A program made the translations under genes and the position numbers. This document shows positions 1 to 6,698 of a stretch of 64,000 bases of DNA, in pieces (position 1 is the stretch's first letter; every line of letters starts with the position of its first letter). The notes beneath the pieces are model-generated. The model did no database searches. It saw nothing but the letters and a program-made list of their open reading frames with translations, and was not told the origin of the DNA. The stretch is from Lachnospiraceae bacterium (GTDB lineage Bacteria; Bacillota; Clostridia; Lachnospirales; Lachnospiraceae), in contig JAKSRR010000007.1 of assembly GCA_024403455.1 (NCBI GenBank), positions 44,495 through 108,494 on the forward strand, read 5' to 3'.

Positions 1-51
1 GGAGAGTATGCATCGGGAAAGAAACAGTTCCATTTTGTCGATAGAATGTAG
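1..51 (+). CDS. possible C-terminal tail of an upstream gene (partial)
   Basis: Frame 1 is open from the window edge to a TAG at 49-51 and would encode a short tail ending in FHFVDRM. The other two forward frames also stop early, so coding cannot be shown from this fragment. An intrinsic terminator follows at 107-136, which fits the end of a plus-strand transcription unit here. No function can be inferred. Confidence 0.25.
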   Translation, partial: GEYASGKKQFHFVDRM

Positions 52-106
52 GTGGAAAAGATAGGAATAGTCCATCAATAGATTTGTCCAAAGGTTAAGA
101 AAGAGG

Positions 107-136
107 GAGCACTTTACAGCGTAGAGTGCTCTTTTT
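107..136 (+). terminator. intrinsic terminator ahead of clpB
   Basis: A 7-bp stem (GAGCACT at 107-113 with AGTGCTC at 125-131) is followed by five T. It closes the transcription unit entering from the left edge and insulates the heat-shock promoter of clpB. Confidence 0.75.
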
Positions 137-152
137 AATTATTTGAAAATAA

Positions 153-179
153 TTAGCACTCACCTCTTGACAGTGCTAA
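153..179 (+). promoter_or_regulatory. CIRCE operator of clpB (HrcA site)
   Basis: TTAGCACTC, nine spacer bases, then CAGTGCTAA: the CIRCE inverted repeat with one mismatch in the right arm. CIRCE is the binding site of the heat-shock repressor HrcA. It overlaps the -35 box at 167-172, so bound HrcA should block RNA polymerase. No CtsR heptad repeats were seen, suggesting HrcA control of clpB rather than the CtsR control common in Bacillus. Confidence 0.88.
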
Positions 180-195
180 CAACGAGGAGTATTTT
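167..195 (+). promoter_or_regulatory. sigma-A-type promoter of clpB
   Basis: TTGACA at 167-172, 17 bases, then TATTTT at 190-195. The -35 hexamer lies within the CIRCE repeat. The predicted start near 202 leaves a leader of about 50 bases with a good ribosome binding site (AAAGGAG, 238-244). Confidence 0.75.
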
Positions 196-251
196 ATATG
201 AAATGAACAAAAAATAGGGCGCAAAATGTATTTTGCAGAAAGGAGACGCCT

Positions 252-2834
252 ATGAAATTAGATCAGTTTACACAAAATTCCATGAAAGCAATACAGGATT
301 GCGAAAAGCTAGCCTATGAGTATGGAAATCAGGAAATGGAGCAGGAACATCTACTCGTTGCGCTCCTTCGTCAGGAAGACAGCCTGATTAAAAAACTTAT
401 AGAGCGTATGGAAATCAATGTGGATCACTTTGTTTCCAAAGCAGAAGAGGCACTAGGGAAACGAGTGAAAGTACAGGGCGGACAGCTGCTGGTAGGAGAG
501 TATTTAAATAAAACGCTCATCACGGCGGAAGATGAAGCGAAGAAAATGGGAGATTCCTACGTCTCCGTGGAGCATTTATTTTTGTCTATGTTGAAACACC
601 CCAGTAAGACCATGAAGGCCATCTGGGAGGAGTATGGTATTACCAGAGATAGATTTCTTAAGGCATTAGCCTCCGTCAGAGGTAATCATAGCGTAACTAG
701 CGATAATCCGGAGGCAACCTACGATACACTAGCCAAATATGGACAGGAATTAGTAGAAAAGGCAAAGAAACAGAAGCTGGATCCTGTCATTGGCAGAGAC
801 AGTGAGATTCGTAATGTGATTCGAATCTTAAGCCGTAAAACGAAAAATAATCCAGTTTTGATTGGAGAACCTGGTGTCGGAAAGACGGCAGTTGTTGAGG
901 GACTTGCGCAGCGTATTGTAGCGGGGGACGTTCCAGAAAATTTGAAGAACAAAAAGATATTTGCATTAGATATGGGGGCATTGGTTGCTGGAGCAAAATA
1001 TCGTGGTGAATTTGAAGAACGACTAAAAGCTGTTTTGGATGACGTGAAGAATTCTGATGGGGAGATTATTCTTTTTATTGATGAACTGCATACGATTGTT
1101 GGAGCAGGAAAGACAGATGGGGCATTAGATGCAGGCAATATGCTAAAACCCATGCTGGCTCGAGGGGAACTACACTGCATTGGTGCTACAACCCTAGATG
1201 AGTATCGAAAATATATTGAGAAGGATCCGGCACTAGAAAGACGATTCCAGCCAGTACTTGTGGAAGAACCAACCGTTGAAGATACCATATCCATTCTTAG
1301 AGGACTGAAAGAACGCTATGAAGTATTCCATGGTGTAAAGATTATGGACAATGCACTGGTATCGGCAGCAATGCTATCCAATCGTTATATCTCTGATAGG
1401 TTTCTGCCAGATAAGGCTATCGATTTAATTGATGAAGCCTGTGCACTTATTAAGACAGAATTAGATTCTATGCCAACTGAATTAGATGAACAGAGGAGAA
1501 AAATACTACAGGCAGAAATCGAGGCAGCAGCGCTTCGAAAAGAAGATGATGACTTATCCAAAGAGCGTTTGCAAGTTTTAGAGAAGGAAATTGCTGAAGA
1601 GAAGGAAGCCTTTGAAAAGCAGAAAGCTGATTGGGAAAATGAGAAGAATTTAGTCGGTGGCTTGTCTGCTCTAAGAGAGCAGATAGAATCTGTAAACAGT
1701 CAGATTCAGATTGCTCAAAGAGAAGGCAATTTAGAAAAAGCAGCAGAATTGTCCTATAGTACATTGCCAAGTCTCAAAAAGGAATTGGCAGACAGAGAAG
1801 AGGATATTAAAAAACGCGGTACAAGTTTGGTACATGAATCAGTGTCTGACGAAGAGATTGCAAGAATCATCAGCCGTTGGACCGGTATTCCTGTTGCGAA
1901 GTTAACCGAGTCAGAAAGAAATAAAACACTGCATCTCGCAGAGGAACTGATGCAGTCTGTCATCGGACAGGAAGAAGGTGTAGTAAAGGTATCGGAAGCT
2001 ATTATGCGTAGTAAGGCTGGCATCAAGGATCCCAGCAAACCCATTGGTTCCTTCCTGTTCTTAGGACCTACCGGTGTTGGCAAAACGGAACTTGCGAAGA
2101 CTTTAGCCCGCAGCCTTTTTGATGACGAAAATGCCATGGTGCGTATCGATATGAGCGAGTATATGGAGAAACATGCCGTATCCCGACTTATCGGAGCGCC
2201 TCCCGGATATGTGGGCTACGATGAAGGCGGACAGCTGACGGAAGCAGTTCGAAGAAAGCCTTATGCGGTAGTTCTTTTTGATGAGGTGGAGAAGGCACAT
2301 CCGGATGTGTTCAACATACTCTTGCAGGTACTGGATGATGGTCGTATCACAGACTCGCAAGGAAAGACGGTAGACTTTAAGAATACCATTCTGATTATGA
2401 CCAGTAACATTGGGGCGCAGATGCTGCTAGATGGTATTGATGAGAAAGGGAATCTGTCTGAGACCGTGCAGAATGCAGTACTTTCCGAGTTAAGACTGCA
2501 CTTTAAACCAGAGTTTTTAAACAGACTGGATGAAATCATTCTCTTTAAGCCACTTTCAAAAGACAGTATTACTTCTATTGTGGATCTGATTATGAAAGAG
2601 CTTAATAAGCGCTTAGCAGAGAAGGAAATTCAGGTGGAACTTTCACCGGAAGCGAAGCAATTTATTGTGGATGAGGGATATGATCCATCTTATGGTGCAA
2701 GACCCTTAAAGCGATACATTCAGAAGACGGTGGAAACTCTCTCCGCAAAGATTATTTTAGCGGGAGATCTGCAGAAGAAAGATACCATATATATTAAGGT
2801 GCAGGATGGCACTTTGGTAGCGGTAAAGAAATAA
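252..2834 (+). CDS. clpB: ATP-dependent disaggregase ClpB
   Basis: Hexameric AAA+ chaperone that threads aggregated proteins through its pore, normally together with DnaK. At 860 residues it is full length. The N-terminal Clp repeat domain covers about 1-145. AAA domain 1 has a Walker A GEPGVGKT near residue 205 and a Walker B ILFIDE. A charged coiled-coil M domain lies at about 405-525, which separates ClpB from ClpC/ClpA. AAA domain 2 has Walker A GPTGVGKT near 605 and Walker B VVLFDE. No IGF/L-type ClpP-docking loop was noticed, as expected for ClpB. It is a single-gene unit between two terminators, with AAAGGAG 8 bases before the ATG and a CIRCE operator over its promoter. Confidence 0.97.
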   Translation: MKLDQFTQNSMKAIQDCEKLAYEYGNQEMEQEHLLVALLRQEDSLIKKLIERMEINVDHFVSKAEEALGKRVKVQGGQLLVGEYLNKTLITAEDEAKKMGDSYVSVEHLFLSMLKHPSKTMKAIWEEYGITRDRFLKALASVRGNHSVTSDNPEATYDTLAKYGQELVEKAKKQKLDPVIGRDSEIRNVIRILSRKTKNNPVLIGEPGVGKTAVVEGLAQRIVAGDVPENLKNKKIFALDMGALVAGAKYRGEFEERLKAVLDDVKNSDGEIILFIDELHTIVGAGKTDGALDAGNMLKPMLARGELHCIGATTLDEYRKYIEKDPALERRFQPVLVEEPTVEDTISILRGLKERYEVFHGVKIMDNALVSAAMLSNRYISDRFLPDKAIDLIDEACALIKTELDSMPTELDEQRRKILQAEIEAAALRKEDDDLSKERLQVLEKEIAEEKEAFEKQKADWENEKNLVGGLSALREQIESVNSQIQIAQREGNLEKAAELSYSTLPSLKKELADREEDIKKRGTSLVHESVSDEEIARIISRWTGIPVAKLTESERNKTLHLAEELMQSVIGQEEGVVKVSEAIMRSKAGIKDPSKPIGSFLFLGPTGVGKTELAKTLARSLFDDENAMVRIDMSEYMEKHAVSRLIGAPPGYVGYDEGGQLTEAVRRKPYAVVLFDEVEKAHPDVFNILLQVLDDGRITDSQGKTVDFKNTILIMTSNIGAQMLLDGIDEKGNLSETVQNAVLSELRLHFKPEFLNRLDEIILFKPLSKDSITSIVDLIMKELNKRLAEKEIQVELSPEAKQFIVDEGYDPSYGARPLKRYIQKTVETLSAKIILAGDLQKKDTIYIKVQDGTLVAVKK

Positions 2835-2840
2835 TGGCAG

Positions 2841-2873
2841 CAGGCTAAGGACGCGTTCCTTGGCCTGTTTTTT
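2841..2873 (+). terminator. clpB terminator
   Basis: An 11-bp stem (CAGGCTAAGGA with TCCTTGGCCTG, one G-T pair) has a 5-base loop and is followed by a run of T. It starts a few bases after the clpB stop. Confidence 0.85.
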
Positions 2874-2905
2874 ATAGAAAGCATTTATGAAAATTTGAAC
2901 ATTTT

Positions 2906-2993
2906 TACCGGGGGCAAGCGGTCCCCAAATGGATAATCGAGGTTGCGGGAATTAGAGAAACGCACCAGAAGGCTCAGGAAGAGCCTTCTTTTT
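2906..2993 (+). ncRNA. possible structured RNA of three consecutive hairpins
   Basis: Between clpB and the lipoprotein gene there are three hairpins in series. The first is GGGG/CCCC at 2911-2926, with an alternative ACCG/CGGT pairing over the same bases. The second is GGTTGCG at 2941-2947 with CGCACC at 2961-2966, one bulge. The third is a 9-bp stem, AGAAGGCTC at 2967-2975 with GAGCCTTCT at 2981-2989, ending in a T run as in a rho-independent terminator. An eight-G run follows at 2996-3003. I do not recognise the fold as a known riboswitch, and no clear dedicated promoter is visible. It could be a small RNA, a processed clpB 3' end, or only a second terminator. Confidence 0.35.
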
Positions 2994-3106
2994 GTGGGGG
3001 GGGAAAAGTTGAGGCTAAGAAGTTGAAAAGACGTTGATATACTGCATATCAAGTGCTGCGGCCACTTGACTGTGCCCACAGCACAATAATGTTTAGGAGA
3101 AATGTG

Positions 3107-4204
3107 ATGAAGAAAAAAGCAGTCTTGTGGTTACTTGTAATGTCTGTATTTATGGGAACTACAGCATGTGGAGCAAGTGATGGTAGCGATTCTGGTAGGG
3201 AACTAGAAGGGAAAAACGCGTTCGAGTTGGATATTACTGATGTGGCTGACAGTGATGAAAGCAGTTCCGTTTTTGAAATCCCAGACATTACTGTTGAAAA
3301 GAGTGGAATCTGTGGAACGAATGCGACATGGGAATATGGCGGCGGCATCCTTATCATAAGGGGAACAGGAGAGATGAGTGATTATGAGGTGGATGATCTC
3401 TATATTGCTAATACTCCTTGGAAAGAATTTAGGGACTCCATAGTTCATATATATATCGAAAATGGAATTACAACAATCGGTCAACGAGCTTTTTCTAAAT
3501 GCAGTAATCTTGGAAAGGTTTTCATTCCGGAATCTGTTGAATGTATAAAATACAAAGCGTTTTCCGAGTGCAAGAAACTTGAAACCATAGATTTATCTAA
3601 GGTAAAAAATTTAGGTCCATATGTATTTGAGGTTTGCGAAAAATTAGAAGATGTTAATCTGGCAAATCTCGTAAAAATTTATCCGAATGTTTTTGAAGGA
3701 TGCATAAACTTAAAGAGTGTGATATTACCAAACAGTTTATTGTATTCAGGTTTGCAACTTTCCTATAAAAATGAAGATGAAATCAAATTCTGCGAGATTA
3801 TTACGGTACCAGACAGTTTGATGCCAAAAAGAACGGCCGATTTTTATGTTGGAATTTTTTATGGGGATGCCTATGAAAAACAAACGCATTATGATGCTTT
3901 AACAGAGATTAGGAATGTAGATGGAAGAAGCCTCGATATGAGTAAGTATTATATTCTTTTTGATGATAGTTATGCATGTTATTATTATGATGAATATGTA
4001 AATGATGATGATGTGCTGCCAGAGGGAACTGTGTACACTTCTGCAGATTGTCCTATTCAAAATAATTTTCCGGGACTTTTTGATTGCACAGACGACTGTT
4101 TTTATTGTAATTCTGAGTATCGTCATTCTAGAGATGATGAGGATGAAGTGGATCCGTCAAGCGAAGAATATACAGGGGAATTCGGAACTGCTGAGGAAGA
4201 CTAA
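3107..4204 (+). CDS. lipoprotein with BspA-type leucine-rich repeats
   Basis: Predicted surface lipoprotein of 365 residues. The start chosen is the ATG at 3107, which has an AGGAG site 7 bases upstream and opens directly into a lysine-rich signal peptide; an upstream in-frame start at 3053 lacks these. The hydrophobic segment ends at GTTAC, with Cys21 as the likely lipid-modified residue, though the lipobox is not ideal. A segment around the GTGEMSDY motif (about 70-95) resembles the beta-rich region that often precedes such repeats. Residues about 112-212 hold about four LRR_5/BspA-type repeats, for example ITTIGQRAFSKCSNL. The C-terminal end is very acidic and Tyr/Cys-rich. These repeats usually mediate binding; the ligand is unknown. 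It is a single-gene unit. Confidence 0.75.
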   Translation: MKKKAVLWLLVMSVFMGTTACGASDGSDSGRELEGKNAFELDITDVADSDESSSVFEIPDITVEKSGICGTNATWEYGGGILIIRGTGEMSDYEVDDLYIANTPWKEFRDSIVHIYIENGITTIGQRAFSKCSNLGKVFIPESVECIKYKAFSECKKLETIDLSKVKNLGPYVFEVCEKLEDVNLANLVKIYPNVFEGCINLKSVILPNSLLYSGLQLSYKNEDEIKFCEIITVPDSLMPKRTADFYVGIFYGDAYEKQTHYDALTEIRNVDGRSLDMSKYYILFDDSYACYYYDEYVNDDDVLPEGTVYTSADCPIQNNFPGLFDCTDDCFYCNSEYRHSRDDEDEVDPSSEEYTGEFGTAEED

Positions 4205-4235
4205 TTGACCAATTGTATCCGGTACAAATGGTCCC

Positions 4236-4272
4236 AATAGGGAAACACAAAAGAGGCGCATAAGGCGCCTCT
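4236..4272 (+). repeat. left copy of a flanking direct repeat (contains a terminator hairpin)
   Basis: Runs from AATAGG through the hairpin GAGGCGCATAAGGCGCCTCT at 4253-4272. The last 20 bases are identical to those at 5454-5473, and the preceding 17 align with few mismatches and one indel. The two copies bracket the Rpn-family gene. The stem (AGAGGCGC with GCGCCTCT) also acts as a terminator for the lipoprotein gene, although its T tract is weak (ATTTTC). Confidence 0.75.
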
Positions 4273-4308
4273 ATTTTCTAGCGTAGCGGAGTATTTACTT
4301 GTAGTATA

Positions 4309-4337
4309 TTGAGCGAGCAGAAAGGGTGTGCTATAAT
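4309..4337 (+). promoter_or_regulatory. strong promoter upstream of the Rpn-family gene
   Basis: TTGAGC at 4309-4314, 17 bases, then a perfect TATAAT at 4332-4337 preceded by an extended -10 TG at 4329-4330. The predicted start is near 4344, about 170 bases before the coding start, and an intrinsic terminator lies in between. Confidence 0.75.
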
Positions 4338-4368
4338 CGTCGCATCAAGCTAAGTTTTCATATTCACC

Positions 4369-4440
4369 ATGGCCAGTAGGGTTGCATGTGTTCTATTTAA
4401 TCTAATTTTTAATCGTATATCACGAAAATTTCAGCTTTGA
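4369..4440 (+). CDS. possible 23-codon leader peptide
   Basis: An ATG at 4369 opens a 23-codon frame (MASRVACVLFNLIFNRISRK, then FQL) whose stop at 4438-4440 falls in the loop region of the terminator hairpin at 4423-4462. Translation to the stop would place a ribosome on the 5' arm of that hairpin, which is the geometry of a leader-peptide attenuator. No Shine-Dalgarno sequence precedes the ATG, and there is no codon run for one amino acid, so this may be chance. Confidence 0.25.
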   Translation: MASRVACVLFNLIFNRISRKFQL

Positions 4441-4469
4441 GAATTTAAAGCAGAAGTTTTCGTTTTTTT
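4423..4469 (+). terminator. intrinsic terminator inside the leader of the Rpn-family gene
   Basis: A long imperfect stem joins CGAAAA (4423-4428) with TTTTCG (4457-4462), inner GCTTT with AAAGC, and is followed by seven T. It sits between the strong promoter at 4309-4337 and the gene at 4514. It would therefore stop most transcripts as an RNA of about 125 bases unless it is bypassed. Confidence 0.8.
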
Positions 4470-4513
4470 ATTTACAGAGACTTCTGCAAGAAAAAAGGAC
4501 AGGAGATTTGTAA

Positions 4514-5401
4514 ATGAAAGAAAAGAAAGAAGGTAACAGAGAGTATCGAAGTGATGTATTCAGTATGCTTATGGCTGATAAGAAGAACGCACTTCAAGTG
4601 TACAATGCGTTAAATGGAACGCAGTATGATGATCCGGAGCTTGTTGAGATTCATACTATGGATAAAGGTGTATCATTGTCCATAAGAAATGATTCTGCCA
4701 TTGTAGTGGATTCTAGTTTAAGTCTGTATGAACATCAATCAACAGTGTGCCCCAATATGCCATTGCGTAGTTTGTTTTATGTATCGAATATACTACGTAG
4801 AATGACCAAGGATGAGGATATATTTGGTTCTGGTAGGATTCCGATTCCGCTTCCAAAGTTTGCGGTGTTTTATAATGGAACCAAAGATATGCCTTGTGAA
4901 TGGGAAGAACGTTTATCCGATGCATTTCTTAAGAAAACGGATAAACCAGAGCTTGAGCTAGTATGTAAGGTGTATAATATTAACCAAGATAAAGGGAAGA
5001 AACTTCTTGATAGTTGTTCAATCCTGCATGATTATATGATGTTTGTAGATTATGTAAGGTTGTATTTACAGGAAAAAGAACTTAAGGATGCAATTAATGC
5101 AGCCATTGATAGATGCATTCAAGAAGAAATACAGCCGGATTTCTTTAAAGAGAACAGGGAGGAAATACTTAGAATGGCAGAACTAGATTTTACATTTGAA
5201 CGTCGTTTAGAATTAGGTGTTAAATCCGCCTTGAAACAAGGAAAAGAAGAAGGTTGGGCAGAGGCAAGTGAGATAATCAATAAGAAAGATGAGCAACTTA
5301 AAGAAATGGATGTTCAGTTAAATGAGAAAGAATATTTGCTAAACGAGAAGGATGAAGAGATAAAACGATTAAAGGCACAGCTTGAATGCATGACAGTTTA
5401 A
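4514..5401 (+). CDS. Rpn-family PD-(D/E)XK nuclease / transposase-like protein
   Basis: Member of the Rpn group (PDDEXK_2, often labelled putative transposase), whose studied members are DNA nucleases that promote RecA-independent recombination. The diagnostic block is present near residues 60-95: an aspartate in NDSAIVVD, then EHQS followed by NMPLRSLFYV. The glutamates and Gln of EHQ match the metal-binding E-x-Q of this family. The C-terminus (about 250-295) is a Lys/Glu-rich coiled coil with repeated NEK-type heptads. At 295 residues it is of usual length. An AGGAG site lies 8 bases before the ATG. It is flanked by near-identical terminator repeats and expressed, if at all, through a leader terminator, which suggests an acquired, mobile or tightly limited gene. 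Confidence 0.8.
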   Translation: MKEKKEGNREYRSDVFSMLMADKKNALQVYNALNGTQYDDPELVEIHTMDKGVSLSIRNDSAIVVDSSLSLYEHQSTVCPNMPLRSLFYVSNILRRMTKDEDIFGSGRIPIPLPKFAVFYNGTKDMPCEWEERLSDAFLKKTDKPELELVCKVYNINQDKGKKLLDSCSILHDYMMFVDYVRLYLQEKELKDAINAAIDRCIQEEIQPDFFKENREEILRMAELDFTFERRLELGVKSALKQGKEEGWAEASEIINKKDEQLKEMDVQLNEKEYLLNEKDEEIKRLKAQLECMTV

Positions 5402-5435
5402 ATCGGGTCCAATGTACAGGGGATATATGATTTGA

Positions 5436-5473
5436 AATAGGATAAACACACAGGAGGCGCATAAGGCGCCTCT
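5436..5473 (+). repeat. right copy of the flanking direct repeat (terminator of the Rpn-family gene)
   Basis: Second copy of the repeat at 4236-4272, with the hairpin at 5454-5473 followed by five T in all, making it a better terminator than the left copy. An extended -10 (TGCTATAAT) follows both copies: directly after this one, and about 55 bases after the left one. Confidence 0.75.
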
Positions 5474-5478
5474 TTTTG

Positions 5479-5487
5479 TGCTATAAT
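5479..5487 (+). promoter_or_regulatory. extended -10 promoter of the foldase gene
   Basis: TGCTATAAT at 5479-5487 is an extended -10; the -35 region falls inside the terminator hairpin and is poor. The predicted transcription start coincides with the ATG at 5494, implying a leaderless message. Confidence 0.55.
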
Positions 5488-5493
5488 AAAATT

Positions 5494-6555
5494 ATGTTAA
5501 CCAATTGTTTCAAGGCAAAGTGCAAAAAGATAATAGCAGTCATTGGTGTGTGGGTTCTGGCAACCTGTTGTTTGGTTGCCTGCGGAAAAGGGGAACGTAG
5601 AGAGATTGTCCTTTCTACTGGTTTCTACGAGAATGAGATCTTTCGTTTGGAAGGGGAACGTACCAATCGTGGTGAGGTTATGGTATACCTGACCAACATT
5701 ATGAATCAGTATGGACAAGTGTATGGTGATGAAATTTGGAACACAGAGATTGGAAGCGGAAGCCTGCAGTCTGAAGTGAAGGATACCGTGCTTGCCAGAA
5801 TCGTGAAGATAAAGATTATGAATCGCATGGCAGAGGCGTACAGTATTACCTTATCAGAGGCTGATATTAATGCGGCAGCCCAGGCAGCAAATGCCTATTA
5901 TACATCTCTTTCTGAACAGGAAAAGGCGGCCTTTGAACAGATTACAGAAGAAGAACTTGCCAGAATGTATGAAGAGTATGCTTTGGCAGCCAGACTCTAT
6001 AATTATATTACCAAGGATGTCAGTACAGAAATTAGTGACGATGAAGCGAGAAGCGTCTTAGTGGAGCAGATTGTTCTATATAAAGATGATAATCGCAACA
6101 CATCAGAGAACCAGGCAGATGCTGATGCAGTTCGCATGGCAGAGTTTGCAAGACAGGCAAGAGAAGAGGGAACCGATTTTGCAGAACTTGCATCTTTATA
6201 TAATGAGGCTGAAAAAGACAAAGTGTCTGTATTAAGGGGACAGTGGGAAAAACGACTCGAGGATGTCATCTTCAATTTGGAACGCGACCAAATTAGTGAA
6301 ATCGTAGAGACAGAAGATGCTTTTTATTTATTTCACTGCATCAGTCCGGTAGATTACAGCCGTATTGATAGTGCAAAACAGGAAATTATCGATCTCCGAA
6401 AACAAAAATTGTTTAATGACACTTATGCAGCCTATGCCGATTCCGTTAAGATTTATCTAAATGAGGAAGTGTGGGACAATTTAGCGCCACAGTATGGCGG
6501 CGGAATTGATACAGCTGATTTCTTCCAAATCTACGATCAATACTTTCCTGAATAG
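5494..6555 (+). CDS. PrsA-like peptidyl-prolyl isomerase lipoprotein
   Basis: Predicted extracytoplasmic folding factor of 353 residues, anchored in the membrane by a lipidated cysteine. The signal peptide ends in a good lipobox, LVAC, with Cys30 as the acceptor. A helical SurA/PrsA-like N-terminal part (about 50-185, rich in AYSITLSEADINAAAQAAN-type helices) is followed by a parvulin-like region (about 190-290, including FAELASLYNEAEKDK and DQISEIVETEDAFYLF). The ATG at 5494 was chosen because it begins the signal peptide; the in-frame TTG at 5476 lies upstream of the -10 box and would not be transcribed. There is no Shine-Dalgarno site before this ATG. The gene is followed directly by the CIRCE-controlled htpG, so two folding factors are adjacent. 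Confidence 0.8.
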   Translation: MLTNCFKAKCKKIIAVIGVWVLATCCLVACGKGERREIVLSTGFYENEIFRLEGERTNRGEVMVYLTNIMNQYGQVYGDEIWNTEIGSGSLQSEVKDTVLARIVKIKIMNRMAEAYSITLSEADINAAAQAANAYYTSLSEQEKAAFEQITEEELARMYEEYALAARLYNYITKDVSTEISDDEARSVLVEQIVLYKDDNRNTSENQADADAVRMAEFARQAREEGTDFAELASLYNEAEKDKVSVLRGQWEKRLEDVIFNLERDQISEIVETEDAFYLFHCISPVDYSRIDSAKQEIIDLRKQKLFNDTYAAYADSVKIYLNEEVWDNLAPQYGGGIDTADFFQIYDQYFPE

Positions 6556-6580
6556 GAGAAAACAGACTTATTACTTTTTG

Positions 6581-6607
6581 TTAGCACTCACGCAATGTGA
6601 GTGCTAA
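6581..6607 (+). promoter_or_regulatory. CIRCE operator of htpG (HrcA site)
   Basis: TTAGCACTC at 6581-6589, nine spacer bases, then GAGTGCTAA at 6599-6607: a perfect CIRCE consensus. It ends 7 bases before the -35 box of the best promoter, so HrcA would act just upstream of, or overlapping, RNA polymerase. In Bacillus subtilis htpG is not in the HrcA regulon, so this placement differs from the model. Confidence 0.93.
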
Positions 6608-6614
6608 ATTTTTC

Positions 6615-6643
6615 TTGACTTTTTGTTTGACGGGTTTTATCAT
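6615..6643 (+). promoter_or_regulatory. promoter of htpG
   Basis: TTGACT at 6615-6620, 17 bases, TATCAT at 6638-6643. The start would be near 6650, leaving a 49-base leader with the site GAAAGGAAG at 6681-6689. Confidence 0.7.
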
Positions 6644-6698
6644 TGTTTTAATGGCGTATATAGACGCCCATACTATATGTGAAAGGAAGCGATTTATT

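Noticed and set aside
61-120. CtsR operator ahead of clpB
   Set aside because: No tandem GGTCAAA-type heptads; the only heat-shock element is CIRCE.
719-1294. Long antisense frame within clpB
   Set aside because: Lies wholly opposite a conserved AAA domain, is Ser-rich in the way shadow frames are, and has no promoter or ribosome site.
4002-4208. 68-codon frame overlapping the end of the LRR lipoprotein gene
   Set aside because: Out-of-frame copy of the acidic C-terminal coding region, with no ribosome site or known motif.
6597-6698. Upstream start for htpG at 6597
   Set aside because: Falls within the CIRCE operator and ahead of the promoter; the ATG at 6699 has a good ribosome site and the conserved N-terminus.
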